Assembly (NCBI GenBank): GCA_934101795.1
Contig: CAKORY010000017.1
Span: forward strand, 1 to 19,214
DNA length: 19,214 nt
From: an uncultured Bacilli bacterium
GTDB taxonomy: Bacteria; Bacillota_I; Bacilli_A; RF39; UBA660
Reading direction: 5' to 3'
Shown: piece after piece, positions 1-6,860 of the stretch
How positions within the stretch are numbered: the stretch's first letter is position 1
Layout: every line of letters begins with the position of its first letter
Notes under the pieces: model-generated
What the model was told of the DNA's origin: nothing
Seen by the model: only the letters and a program-made list of their open reading frames with translations
Databases searched by the model: none
Translations under genes and position numbers: made by a program

Positions 1-64
1 TGGTCGAACTTTTTACCTCATTTTTGTTAGATTTTACCGATGTTTTTTTAAAACTGTCCGTCAA

Positions 65-1570
65 TCAGTTTATTGAGATCGGATCAGCGGCTGTGCCGCT
101 TCCCGATACATAGTTCACGGAAGATGTGAGATTGAAGACTGGCCGCACGCCGAGCTCAGTCGTCACGCCGCAGCTGCTCAAAGAGCCATCATCCATCACA
201 AAATGTGCCGAGTTCGAAAGGTACGCATAACGGGAAATAGTCCATTCATCAATTCCCATATACATCCAATTTACATTTTTAATGGCTTCGCCATCATAAA
301 AAGCTAATTTAGTTGTCCATGCACTTGGTGCTGCTGCAAATCCATAATCACTTGCATACATTAATCCAAATTTAGCACTATATTCTGTTTCTCCATTTGA
401 TGTTGTACCTGGATTTGGTTGTACTACTTCATTTTGATATGTTGTTTTGGCTGGTTGTTGAAAAATTTTATCACCTCTATTTCCGCCAACCTTCCATGTT
501 GTCATATCTATTTTTCCTTTTGTTACTTCATCAAATGTATCTGCTAAAATATTTAGTTTATTTAAATATGTATTTAAACTTGATGTTGACCATGTGTTTT
601 TATTACTAGCACCCCATTTCTTATTTCCTACAGATTTGTTTCTTATTAGTTTTACTCTTTGTTCTGTTTGATTTTCTCCAACTTTGGTATCAAATACTCC
701 GATTATTCTATATAGATTATCTGCTGGGCATGGGCTTTGTGTACTTCCAAAACATACATAATTATTTACTGCATCGCTTGCTCCTGCAAATCTGTATGAA
801 TTATCTCCAGCTCCATTTGTTAGGCTTGCATCATGATGATATAGTGTTTCATCTATTCCATCCATTGCAACTAGACATGAACTTAAACTTTGCCCATTTT
901 TACAAATATTTGCTACAGTTTGAACTACTTTTTCTTTTTGTATCATAACCTTTGCGCTTAAAGTACTTGTTGCATTTTCTGTTTGATCACCTTCATAGTT
1001 TACAAATGTTAATTTTAGTTTGTACTCTTCTTCTGCTTTTGGTGTTGCTGATATTGTTTTCTTATTTGCTATAGTTATTAAACCATTTGTTGTTGTAACA
1101 TCAAAACCTGATATACTTTTATTTTCCCTATCTTGAACTGTTTTATAAGTAAGTCCTGGTAATTCAGTTATTTCACTACCATCTGGTCCCGTAACTGTTA
1201 ATATAAGTTCTGGTTTATCTTCACCTAATGTATATTTGAAAGTATTATTTTCAATATTAAAATATACATAATAGTTATCTGTTGCTTCATTTGTCTTACT
1301 ATTTGCAACTAATGTTGCTTTTGCAAATGTTTCTCCAGATAAACTTCCTTTGCTAGACCCAAATGATGATTGATCTGCATATAAAGCTATGGCACTACCT
1401 GTTGTAAAGGTAAGCATATCAGTTGTATATGTTGTAACCTTAACCTCTGTAGACCCTGCTGTTCCCCCTTGTGCTTTAAAGTATGCGTATGTTGCACCAA
1501 CTACTAAAGTAATTAATGTAACTACTGCTACTATACTAAGAACAATTGTACTTTTTTTATTCTTATTCAT
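65..1570 (-). CDS. Membrane-anchored surface protein with GC-rich C-terminal (lectin-like) cassette
   Basis: Predicted 501-residue exported protein. The N-terminus has a short Lys-rich stretch, then one hydrophobic segment (about residues 8-30) ending in ATYAYF, as in signal/anchor segments of pilin- or camelysin-like surface proteins of uncultured Bacillota. A beta-rich domain follows (about 35-220). The C-terminal half contains the YRIIGVF, KFGLMYASDYG, NWMYMGIDEWTIS and GVRPVFNL blocks typical of a repeated gut-Bacillota family; the last block resembles the end of C-type-lectin/formylglycine-enzyme-like folds. A GTG nine bases upstream is in frame, but ATG at 1570 has AAAGGAG at good spacing, so I use that start. 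The last ~180 bp differ sharply in base composition from the rest (see separate entry). The likely role is an exposed binding protein; the ligand is unknown. Family recognition is from memory of similar proteins. Confidence 0.75.
   Translation of the reverse strand: MNKNKKSTIVLSIVAVVTLITLVVGATYAYFKAQGGTAGSTEVKVTTYTTDMLTFTTGSAIALYADQSSFGSSKGSLSGETFAKATLVANSKTNEATDNYYVYFNIENNTFKYTLGEDKPELILTVTGPDGSEITELPGLTYKTVQDRENKSISGFDVTTTNGLITIANKKTISATPKAEEEYKLKLTFVNYEGDQTENATSTLSAKVMIQKEKVVQTVANICKNGQSLSSCLVAMDGIDETLYHHDASLTNGAGDNSYRFAGASDAVNNYVCFGSTQSPCPADNLYRIIGVFDTKVGENQTEQRVKLIRNKSVGNKKWGASNKNTWSTSSLNTYLNKLNILADTFDEVTKGKIDMTTWKVGGNRGDKIFQQPAKTTYQNEVVQPNPGTTSNGETEYSAKFGLMYASDYGFAAAPSAWTTKLAFYDGEAIKNVNWMYMGIDEWTISRYAYLSNSAHFVMDDGSLSSCGVTTELGVRPVFNLTSSVNYVSGSGTAADPISIN
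68..245 (-). other. GC-rich 3' cassette, candidate DGR variable region
   Basis: By my count 61-240 is about 52% G+C, against about 28% for the window. Codons change from AT-ending (AGA, AAA, TTA) to CGG, GCG, TCG, CTC, GGC and AGC. The change falls just after the codons for the MYMGIDEW block. It encodes the last ~55 residues, including the segment between EWTIS and GVRPVFNL, which is where ligand-facing residues sit in lectin-fold DGR targets. In diversity-generating retroelements, an adenine-mutated cDNA copy of a template repeat replaces exactly such a 3' region. The template and reverse transcriptase are not in the window, so the DGR assignment is inference. Recombination among paralogues is the main alternative. 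Confidence 0.5.
78..107. repeat. GC-rich hairpin at the 3' end of the surface-protein gene
   Basis: Nested inverted repeat: ATCGG (78-82) pairs with CCGAT (103-107), and AGCGG (86-90) pairs with CCGCT (96-100) around a 5-base loop, with a small 3x2 internal bulge. It lies inside the coding sequence 11 bp before the stop codon, at the distal end of the GC-rich cassette. It is not followed by a T-tract, so it does not look like a terminator. The position resembles the hairpin/cruciform found next to the initiation-of-mutagenic-homing site in characterised DGRs. Confidence 0.6.
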
Positions 1571-1628
1571 CTTTCTCACTCCTTTTTTCTAAAAATCAAT
1601 AGATAACCGCCACATAGAATAATATCTC

Positions 1629-1654
1629 TATGCTATAGATAAATATATAGCATA
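1629..1654. repeat. 9-bp inverted repeat upstream of the surface-protein gene
   Basis: TATGCTATA (1629-1637) and TATAGCATA (1646-1654) form a perfect inverted repeat with an 8-base spacer, about 60-85 bp upstream of the surface-protein start. It could be an operator or a leader hairpin. A possible -10 (TATTAT on the minus strand) lies just downstream of it, without a clear -35. Confidence 0.4.
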
Positions 1655-1693
1655 AAAAAATATAAAAGAAAAGCCTTTTTGAACTTTTCTTTT
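1655..1693 (-). terminator. Possible terminator/attenuator upstream of the surface-protein gene
   Basis: AAAAGAAAAG (1664-1673) and CTTTTCTTTT (1684-1693) form a 10-bp stem with a 10-base loop. On the minus strand the stem is followed, after two bases, by a short T-rich run (1655-1662). It would stop transcripts coming from the frr/Fic side before they reach the surface-protein gene. The stem is A/T-rich, so strength is uncertain. Confidence 0.4.
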
Positions 1694-1744
1694 GTGTTTA
1701 CATTCTTTTTGTCTAATAGCTAGATGAAATTAATAATCTATGCT

Positions 1745-2090
1745 TTAAAAATTAATTAATCTAGTATTTTTATAAATACTTTCTCTACCTGCTTTTTCAA
1801 ATTCTAGAAGCCCAATATCTTGTAACTCCACATCTATTTTCAATATAATTGATTCTAGTATATACTTCAAAGAATAATGAATCTTATTTTAGATGTTTCT
1901 TCTATTCCTTTTAATATATAAATAATCCAATCTTCATAATTATTGTTTTCTCTAAATTCAGTAAATAATTTATAATACTCATCTTTATTTTTATTAATAT
2001 AATTACTTAAATATAAAATATGACTATCTAAAAGATTCTTTAATAAATCTCTAATTTCTCTAGTTGAAATAAATCCATTTTTTTGATCAT
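1745..2090 (-). pseudogene. Decayed Fic-family protein gene (3' remnant)
   Basis: No intact reading frame, but two minus-strand pieces resemble the C-terminal part of Fic-family AMPylators. The first frame contains LLDSHILYLSNYI, then KDEYYKLF and NYEDWIIYILKGIEETSK, matching the helices that follow the Fic active site; it ends at a stop near 1890. The second piece, in another frame, reads IGLLEFEKAGRESIYKNT and ends at the stop 1745-1747; it matches the C-terminal winged-helix half of such proteins. The catalytic HPFxxGNGR motif and everything N-terminal to it are missing, and the junction has lost sequence. This is therefore a fossil, not a working gene. It fills most of the otherwise gene-free stretch 1580-2140. 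Confidence 0.65.
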
Positions 2091-2142
2091 TTCATATCCT
2101 TAACATATTTTATATTTATGTTAATTTTTTTATATATTACAT

Positions 2143-2183
2143 TAAAGAACAAGAATTAAACTTGCATTAATTCTTGTTCTTTA
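2143..2183 (-). terminator. 17-bp hairpin overlapping the frr stop codon, probable terminator
   Basis: A perfect 17-bp inverted repeat (arms 2143-2159 and 2167-2183) with a 7-base loop. One arm lies in the last codons of frr and the other includes and follows its TAA. No long T-run follows on the minus strand, so it may act as a 3'-end stabiliser as much as a terminator. Confidence 0.55.
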
Positions 2184-2683
2184 GCTTTTATTTCATCATC
2201 TACAATTTTATTATATTTAGCAATTAGTTCTTGTACTTCTTCTAAATACATTTTTTCTTCATCTTCAGGATATTCTTCCTTTTTAATTTCATTATTAGCA
2301 TCTTGTCTAATATTTCTTAAAGCTACTTTAGCTTCTTCTCCGATAGCTTTAGCTTGTTTAACATATTCTCTTCTTCTATCTTCAGTAAGTTCTGGAATAG
2401 TTAAAATAATCATTTCCCCATTATTAGTTGGTGCTATTCCTAAATTAGCTTCATTTATTGCTCTTTCAATATCTTTAAGTGTACTTCTATCAAAAGGCTT
2501 AATAAATAATTGTCTAGCTTCAGGAACTGTAATATTTGCAACACTTTGTATTGGTGTTGGTACTCCATAATAACTTACCATTATACCACCCAGCATTGCT
2601 GGATTTGCTCTTCCTGCTCTAATTGTTGTAAGTCTATTTTTCAAACTATCAATTGTTGATAACATCTTTTTTTCTGAATCCAT
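2156..2683 (-). CDS. frr: Ribosome recycling factor
   Basis: RRF, which with EF-G splits post-termination ribosomes in the cytoplasm. The 175-residue protein carries the diagnostic TIRAGRANPAML block (about residues 20-31), the hinge region with YYGVPTPIQSVANI, PEARQLFIKPFD, the LTEDRRREYVK block, and the C-terminal helix AKYNKIVDDEIKAKEQEL. It is about 10 residues shorter than the usual ~185, all at the N-terminus: the ATG is set by AAAGGAG seven bases upstream, and there is no better upstream start. The ribosome binding site overlaps the end of the preceding gene (11 bp gap), so it is probably co-transcribed with it. The usual neighbour pyrH is absent. The last codons form part of a strong hairpin. 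Confidence 0.97.
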   Translation of the reverse strand: MDSEKKMLSTIDSLKNRLTTIRAGRANPAMLGGIMVSYYGVPTPIQSVANITVPEARQLFIKPFDRSTLKDIERAINEANLGIAPTNNGEMIILTIPELTEDRRREYVKQAKAIGEEAKVALRNIRQDANNEIKKEEYPEDEEKMYLEEVQELIAKYNKIVDDEIKAKEQELMQV

Positions 2684-2694
2684 AATTTTCTCCT

Positions 2695-3459
2695 TTAATT
2701 TAATTCTATACTATCATTATAATTAATTTTATTAGATTTTACAATAAAATTAATAACTAATTTACCATTTTTACTAATACTTAAGGCTTTATTAGTACCA
2801 AATGTACCATTTTTAATATCACTTATTGTATTTTCAGTATCAATTACTCCGACATCTCCATCAAGAACTTGGGTATCTGCTAGTCTTTTATTTACCCCTT
2901 CTATTATTTTATCATCAGTGGCTTCAAATGTTTTTAGTAATTCTTCACTAGTTATAATACTTCCATTATCTTTATTAATAACATAAGATTTAATATTAAC
3001 TGGAACGCTACCATTTACACAATTATAATTATAATCTATTATAACTACGCTTACATATATTCCAAATTCTGTTATATCATAAGTTCTATAAGAAAAACTA
3101 TATAAATCATTTTCGCATGTAACTCCTTCAGGTATTTCTTCATTTGTTACTTTAACTTCCTTTTTTGATAACTCTTCAAGTTCATTATGAAGTTTACTAT
3201 TTTCATCTTCTAGTCCTTTAAAATTTAATATTACATCTTGTTTATATATATCATCTATTATTTCTACACTATTATCAAAATAAATATAATCTTTTTTATT
3301 ATTTATTCTTACTTCATTTTTAAGTTCTACGATGCCTTTCTTTTTTTCTTTCGTAGGATTTTCTACCATATACTTCATAAAAAAGTATCCTCCTACTACA
3401 AATACTAAAAGAACAATACCTAGAAATATAACTCCCATTTTATTTTTTGCACTATCCAT
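2695..3459 (-). CDS. Membrane-anchored protein of unknown function (possible DUF3298/RsiV-like domain)
   Basis: Predicted 254-residue protein: one N-terminal transmembrane anchor (about 8-30), a Lys/Glu-rich linker, a short predicted coiled segment (about 80-100), then a beta-rich extracellular domain. The segment VINKDNGSIITSEELLKTF followed by a helix and a C-terminal SISKNGKLVINFIV strand resembles the layout of DUF3298/RsiV-type domains (a strand with 'DxxTGxxLtlxdLF', a helix, then a terminal strand), but I cannot confirm the match. Two cysteines (about 115 and 147) could pair outside the cell. It lies directly upstream of frr and 8 bp after the preceding gene, so the three form one transcription unit. 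No enzymatic motif is visible. Confidence 0.7.
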   Translation of the reverse strand: MDSAKNKMGVIFLGIVLLVFVVGGYFFMKYMVENPTKEKKKGIVELKNEVRINNKKDYIYFDNSVEIIDDIYKQDVILNFKGLEDENSKLHNELEELSKKEVKVTNEEIPEGVTCENDLYSFSYRTYDITEFGIYVSVVIIDYNYNCVNGSVPVNIKSYVINKDNGSIITSEELLKTFEATDDKIIEGVNKRLADTQVLDGDVGVIDTENTISDIKNGTFGTNKALSISKNGKLVINFIVKSNKINYNDSIELN

Positions 3460-3467
3460 ATATACCT

Positions 3468-4076
3468 CTATTTATTTAAATACTTTATAAAAGCTTCTCT
3501 TATTTGATTTTCTTTTTCTGCTATTTTTTCACTATTCCAATATGCATTTGGAAGTATATCTCCTTTTACAAATGATGTTTCACTATCAAATAAAATAACT
3601 TTATCATTACTTACAACAAGAAGACTCGGAGCATATATTTCTGCTACGCCTTTATCATTGTATGTTACATAATTACTTAAAGTCTTAACTATATCTTCAT
3701 ATGTTCCATTATTATCTTTTCTATTTTTAATAAAATCATAATAATATATTTCTTCTATTCCAACTTCTTTAGCTACTTTATCTACTATATAAGCATAATA
3801 ATTTACCCAATCATTATTAGTTCCAAATAGAACTATACCTTTAGCACCTTTAGCGACCATTCTAGCATCTGTTGCATTTACATACTTAAAAACATTATCT
3901 TTAGATACTAAACTAAATTCACTTGAAAATCTTTCATTATCACTTACCTTTACTTTATAATCTTTTTTACCTAAATATATAAATCCATAAATAAGTAAAC
4001 AAAACAAAATTATATAAATTACCATTTGAGTTTTATTTTTAAATAGTTTTTCATTTTTAATATATATTTTTTCCAT
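3468..4076 (-). CDS. Membrane-anchored thioredoxin-fold-like protein lacking CxxC
   Basis: Predicted 202 residues. I place the start at the ATG at 4076, which has GGAG about 10 bases upstream; a longer in-frame start at 4106 lacks a site. The N-terminus is cytoplasmic and basic, followed by a transmembrane segment (about 18-37). The outer domain has the order expected of a bacteriocin-accessory/thioredoxin-like fold: KGIVLFGTNNDWVNYYAYIV, then VGIEEIYYYDF, then APSLLVVSNDKVILF. In redox-active relatives the first block carries CPxC or similar, whereas here no cysteine is present. It is therefore probably a non-catalytic or binding member, or a divergent one. It lies between a terminator upstream and a membrane protein gene downstream, and probably begins the operon that includes frr. 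Confidence 0.65.
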   Translation of the reverse strand: MEKIYIKNEKLFKNKTQMVIYIILFCLLIYGFIYLGKKDYKVKVSDNERFSSEFSLVSKDNVFKYVNATDARMVAKGAKGIVLFGTNNDWVNYYAYIVDKVAKEVGIEEIYYYDFIKNRKDNNGTYEDIVKTLSNYVTYNDKGVAEIYAPSLLVVSNDKVILFDSETSFVKGDILPNAYWNSEKIAEKENQIREAFIKYLNK

Positions 4077-4117
4077 CAAACTACATCTCCATCTATATTT
4101 TATCAAAATTTTGCTTT

Positions 4118-4123
4118 ATTATA
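4118..4123 (-). promoter_or_regulatory. Candidate -10 element for the 4076-to-frr operon
   Basis: TATAAT on the minus strand, about 42 bp upstream of the ATG at 4076 and downstream of the terminator at 4158-4182. No convincing -35 is seen at 17 bp, so this is a weak call supported mainly by position. Confidence 0.35.
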
Positions 4124-4158
4124 AAGTAGACTTAAGCTTTATATGTAAATTTTCTGTC

Positions 4159-4182
4159 AAAAAAACAAGCCTAAGCTTGTTT
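4159..4182 (-). terminator. Intrinsic terminator of the 4171-4968 gene
   Basis: An 8-bp stem (AAACAAGC / GCTTGTTT) with a 4-base loop is followed by a run of seven T on the minus strand, partly in the stem. The TAG stop codon of the gene sits at the loop, so the terminator overlaps the coding end. Confidence 0.85.
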
Positions 4183-4968
4183 GAAATCTACTAAAACGTA
4201 GTTATTATTTATTTTTTTATAAATGTAACTAAATTTAAAGAAATCATCTTTATTATTACTAAATGCTTTATCTAGATATTCATTTACCGTTAAATTATCA
4301 TCATCATATCCATAATCCTTAGCATTATCGGCATTTACTCTATCAATGTTTTTACCATTTTCTAACCATGTTGGTCCAAGATCAAAGAAATTTGTTTCAT
4401 ATAGTCCATAGTATTCAACAATGTATTTATCTTTTTCTTTTCTTATGTCTATTAGCTTGTAATTATAAATACCTGTGCTTCCAAGATTAGTTACAACATC
4501 TGTGCCTGGATAATTATCATTATAATTGAAAGTGCCAGTTTCTTCATCATAGAAATACATTGGCATTTCATCATCAGAAAATAAATAATAGTCTTTACCT
4601 TCAATATCTAAATCAGTACCAAAAGTATTTATTAATTTATTTTTTAGACTTTTTAAGGTTGCTTTTTTATCAAATGATAATCCAGCTAAACAAAGTTTTT
4701 GACTATCACTTAAGCTATTTAAATAACTAGTAAGGCTTTCAGATTTACTTTTAATGTAATTATATAATGTAATACTAGTTAATGTATCAATAGTTTTATC
4801 TTTTAATACTTCTAGATTTTCATTTTTCTTTTCTTCATCCTTTTTTACTTCATTTTTAACAGTTTCTTTCTCACTGAAATGAGTTCCTATAAAATAACCT
4901 CCAAGTCCTGAGAGTATAACACAAAATATTACAACTAATGTAAAATAAAATGATTTGTTTTTATCCAT
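4171..4968 (-). CDS. Membrane-anchored protein of unknown function
   Basis: Predicted 265 residues: short basic N-terminus, one transmembrane segment (about 8-28, with the GLGGYFIG turn), a Lys/Glu-rich linker (about 33-58), then an acidic, Tyr/Asp/Asn-rich outer domain. I do not recognise the family. The outer domain has a YYLFSDDEMPMYFYDEETGTF segment and many Asp residues, which might bind cations, but this is only a compositional remark. The start is supported by AGGAG about 10 bases upstream. It sits between the tsf terminator and its own terminator, so it appears to be a single-gene unit in the slot where pyrH is usually found. Confidence 0.65.
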   Translation of the reverse strand: MDKNKSFYFTLVVIFCVILSGLGGYFIGTHFSEKETVKNEVKKDEEKKNENLEVLKDKTIDTLTSITLYNYIKSKSESLTSYLNSLSDSQKLCLAGLSFDKKATLKSLKNKLINTFGTDLDIEGKDYYLFSDDEMPMYFYDEETGTFNYNDNYPGTDVVTNLGSTGIYNYKLIDIRKEKDKYIVEYYGLYETNFFDLGPTWLENGKNIDRVNADNAKDYGYDDDNLTVNEYLDKAFSNNKDDFFKFSYIYKKINNNYVLVDFKQA

Positions 4969-5012
4969 ATAAATCTATCTCCTATTCTTTTTAAAAGAAT
5001 AACATAAATAAG

Positions 5013-5044
5013 AAAAAAAAGCAACCCACTATTAGGGATGCTTT
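5013..5044 (-). terminator. Intrinsic terminator of rpsB-tsf
   Basis: On the minus strand, AAAGCATCCC and GGGTTGCTTT form a 9-pair stem with one mismatch and a 7-base loop, followed by eight T. It lies 2 bp after the tsf stop. Confidence 0.9.
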
Positions 5045-5046
5045 AT

Positions 5047-5925
5047 TTAATTACCTTTCACTTGATTCATTACTTCTTCAGCAAAGTTATCATTTCTTTT
5101 TTCCATTCCTTCGCCTACTTCATAACGTACCATTTTTAATATTTCTCCACCATTGTTAGCTACATATTTAGCAACTGATACATCACCATCTTTAATAAAT
5201 GGTTGTTCAGCTAAACATATTTCTTTATAGAATTTTTGAATTCTACCTTGAACCATTTTTTCAGCAATTTCTGCTGGTTTTCCTTCATTCATAGCTTGTT
5301 CTTTTAAGACATTTTTTTCATTATCTAAAACGTCTGCTGGAACATCACTTATATTTAAATAAAGTGGTTTCATAGCTGCTGCTTGCATTGATACATCTTT
5401 AGCAATATCTTCAGATGCACCTTTAACAAGTGTTAATGCCGCGATTTTTCCACCCATATGAATGTATGCACCAAAATGTTCATCATCTGCTTTAGTTAAA
5501 ATTTCAAATCTTCTTAAAGATAATTTTTCACCAATTTTAGCAGTTTTATTAATAATTAATTCACCAATTGTACCTTCTGCAGTTTGAAGTTCTTTAGCTT
5601 CTTCAACAGTTTTAACATCACTATTAAGTAAAGCTTTACCAATTGTATTAATCATTTCTTTAAATTCTTCATTTTTACTAACAAAGTCTGTTTCACTATT
5701 TACTTCTAAGATTACAGCTTTATTACCATCTACGTAAATATTTGCTAGTCCTTCTGCAGCAATTCTTGATTCTTTTTTAGCAGATTTAGCTATACCTTTT
5801 TCTCTTAGGTAGTTAACAGCTTCATCCATGTTTCCATTAGTTTCTGCTAAAGCTTTTTTACAATCCATCATTCCTGCTCCAGTAGCTTCACGTAAATCTT
5901 TAACCATACTTGCAGTTACTTCCAT
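5047..5925 (-). CDS. tsf: Translation elongation factor Ts
   Basis: EF-Ts, the guanine-nucleotide exchange factor that regenerates EF-Tu-GTP. At 292 residues it has the full-length layout: N-terminal UBA-like domain with VKDLREATGAGMMDCKKAL (about 8-26) and the core with the EF-Tu-contacting TDFV motif (79-82). The second core subdomain contains GAYIHMGGKIAALTLV, and the C-terminal helical module contains the QPFIKD segment. The ATG has an AAGGAGG site seven bases upstream that overlaps the rpsB stop codon, so translation of the two is probably coupled. It shares the rpsB promoter and ends at a strong terminator. Confidence 0.98.
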   Translation of the reverse strand: MEVTASMVKDLREATGAGMMDCKKALAETNGNMDEAVNYLREKGIAKSAKKESRIAAEGLANIYVDGNKAVILEVNSETDFVSKNEEFKEMINTIGKALLNSDVKTVEEAKELQTAEGTIGELIINKTAKIGEKLSLRRFEILTKADDEHFGAYIHMGGKIAALTLVKGASEDIAKDVSMQAAAMKPLYLNISDVPADVLDNEKNVLKEQAMNEGKPAEIAEKMVQGRIQKFYKEICLAEQPFIKDGDVSVAKYVANNGGEILKMVRYEVGEGMEKRNDNFAEEVMNQVKGN

Positions 5926-5936
5926 AAATATCCTCC

Positions 5937-6860
5937 TTATTCACTTAGTTTTGCAACTAATTCATCTTTTTTCATTGTTGAATAACCTTTAATACCAGCT
6001 TCTTTAGCTAATTTTTTAAGGTCTGCTAATGTCTTTCCATCAAGTTCATCAGCTTTTTCCATTTCTTTCATTTCTTCTAAAACTGTTTCATCAACTTTTA
6101 CTTCTTCAGTTTTAGTTTCTTTAACTTCTTCTTTTGTAGATGCTTTTTTGTCATCTTCAGTTACGTAATCATCAAGTGGAAGTTCACTTGCTTCACAAAT
6201 AGCATTTGTTAGAACTCCTAACATAACTTTAATACTTCTTACAGCATCATCATTTCCTGGAATAACATAATCAACATCATCAGGATCGCAGTTAGTATCA
6301 ACTACACCAAATACTGGAATATTTAACTTTCTAGCTTCTTTAATTGCATTGTATTCTTTCTTAGGATCTACAATGATTAATGCTTGAGGAAGTTTATCCA
6401 TTGCACGGATACCACATAGTACTTTATTTAATTTTTCATATTCCTTTTTAAGTCCAACAACTTCTTTTTTAGGAAGTAAATCAAATGTACCATTCTTTTC
6501 CATTTCTTCGATTTCTTCAAGTCTTTTAACTCTTCTTCTGATTGTTCTGAAATTTGTAAGTGTTCCACCTAACCATCTTTCAGTTACATAGTAAGAATTA
6601 CTTCTTGTTGCTTCTTCTAAGCAAACTTCTTGTGCTTGTTTTCTAGTACCAACGAATAAGAATTTACCACCATTACTAGCGATATTTTTAACTTCTTCGT
6701 AAGCTGCTTCTAAACATGCTTTTGTTTTTTCTAAGTCGATAATATAAATATCATCCCTAGATGTAAAAATATACTCTTTCATTTTTGGATTCCATCTTTT
6801 TGTTTGATGTCCAAAATGAACTCCAGCTTCTAATAAATAACTCATAGAAACTACTGCCAT
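5937..6860 (-). CDS. rpsB: 30S ribosomal protein S2 with C-terminal SAP/Rho-N-like extension
   Basis: Ribosomal protein S2 of the small subunit. Residues 1-227 are a typical S2: VHFGHQTKRWNPKM (14-27), FVGTRKQAQ (69-77), ERWLGGTLTNF (94-104), KLPQALIIVDP (156-166), PVFGVVDTNCDPD (182-194), PGNDDAVRSI (201-210). S2 proteins usually end near 230-260 residues. Here an acidic, low-complexity linker (about 230-270) leads to a compact domain, LDGKTLADLKKLAKEAGI then KGYSTMKKDELVAKL (273-306), that looks like a Rho N-terminal/SAP-type helix-extended-helix fold. ATG start with GGAGGG upstream. First gene of the rpsB-tsf operon, with a ~110-nt leader. Confidence 0.97.
   Translation of the reverse strand: MAVVSMSYLLEAGVHFGHQTKRWNPKMKEYIFTSRDDIYIIDLEKTKACLEAAYEEVKNIASNGGKFLFVGTRKQAQEVCLEEATRSNSYYVTERWLGGTLTNFRTIRRRVKRLEEIEEMEKNGTFDLLPKKEVVGLKKEYEKLNKVLCGIRAMDKLPQALIIVDPKKEYNAIKEARKLNIPVFGVVDTNCDPDDVDYVIPGNDDAVRSIKVMLGVLTNAICEASELPLDDYVTEDDKKASTKEEVKETKTEEVKVDETVLEEMKEMEKADELDGKTLADLKKLAKEAGIKGYSTMKKDELVAKLSE

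Noticed and set aside
1..60. Left edge resembles a decayed IS3 terminal repeat (GTCGAACTTTT compared with GTCCAACTTTT on the right-hand element).
   Set aside because: Similarity is about 10 bases with a mismatch and then stops; no transposase remnant is visible, so it is not called.
51..71. AAACTG / CAGTTT inverted repeat around the stop codon of the surface-protein gene.
   Set aside because: Only 6 bp with a 9-base loop and just four T behind it on the minus strand; too weak for a terminator call.
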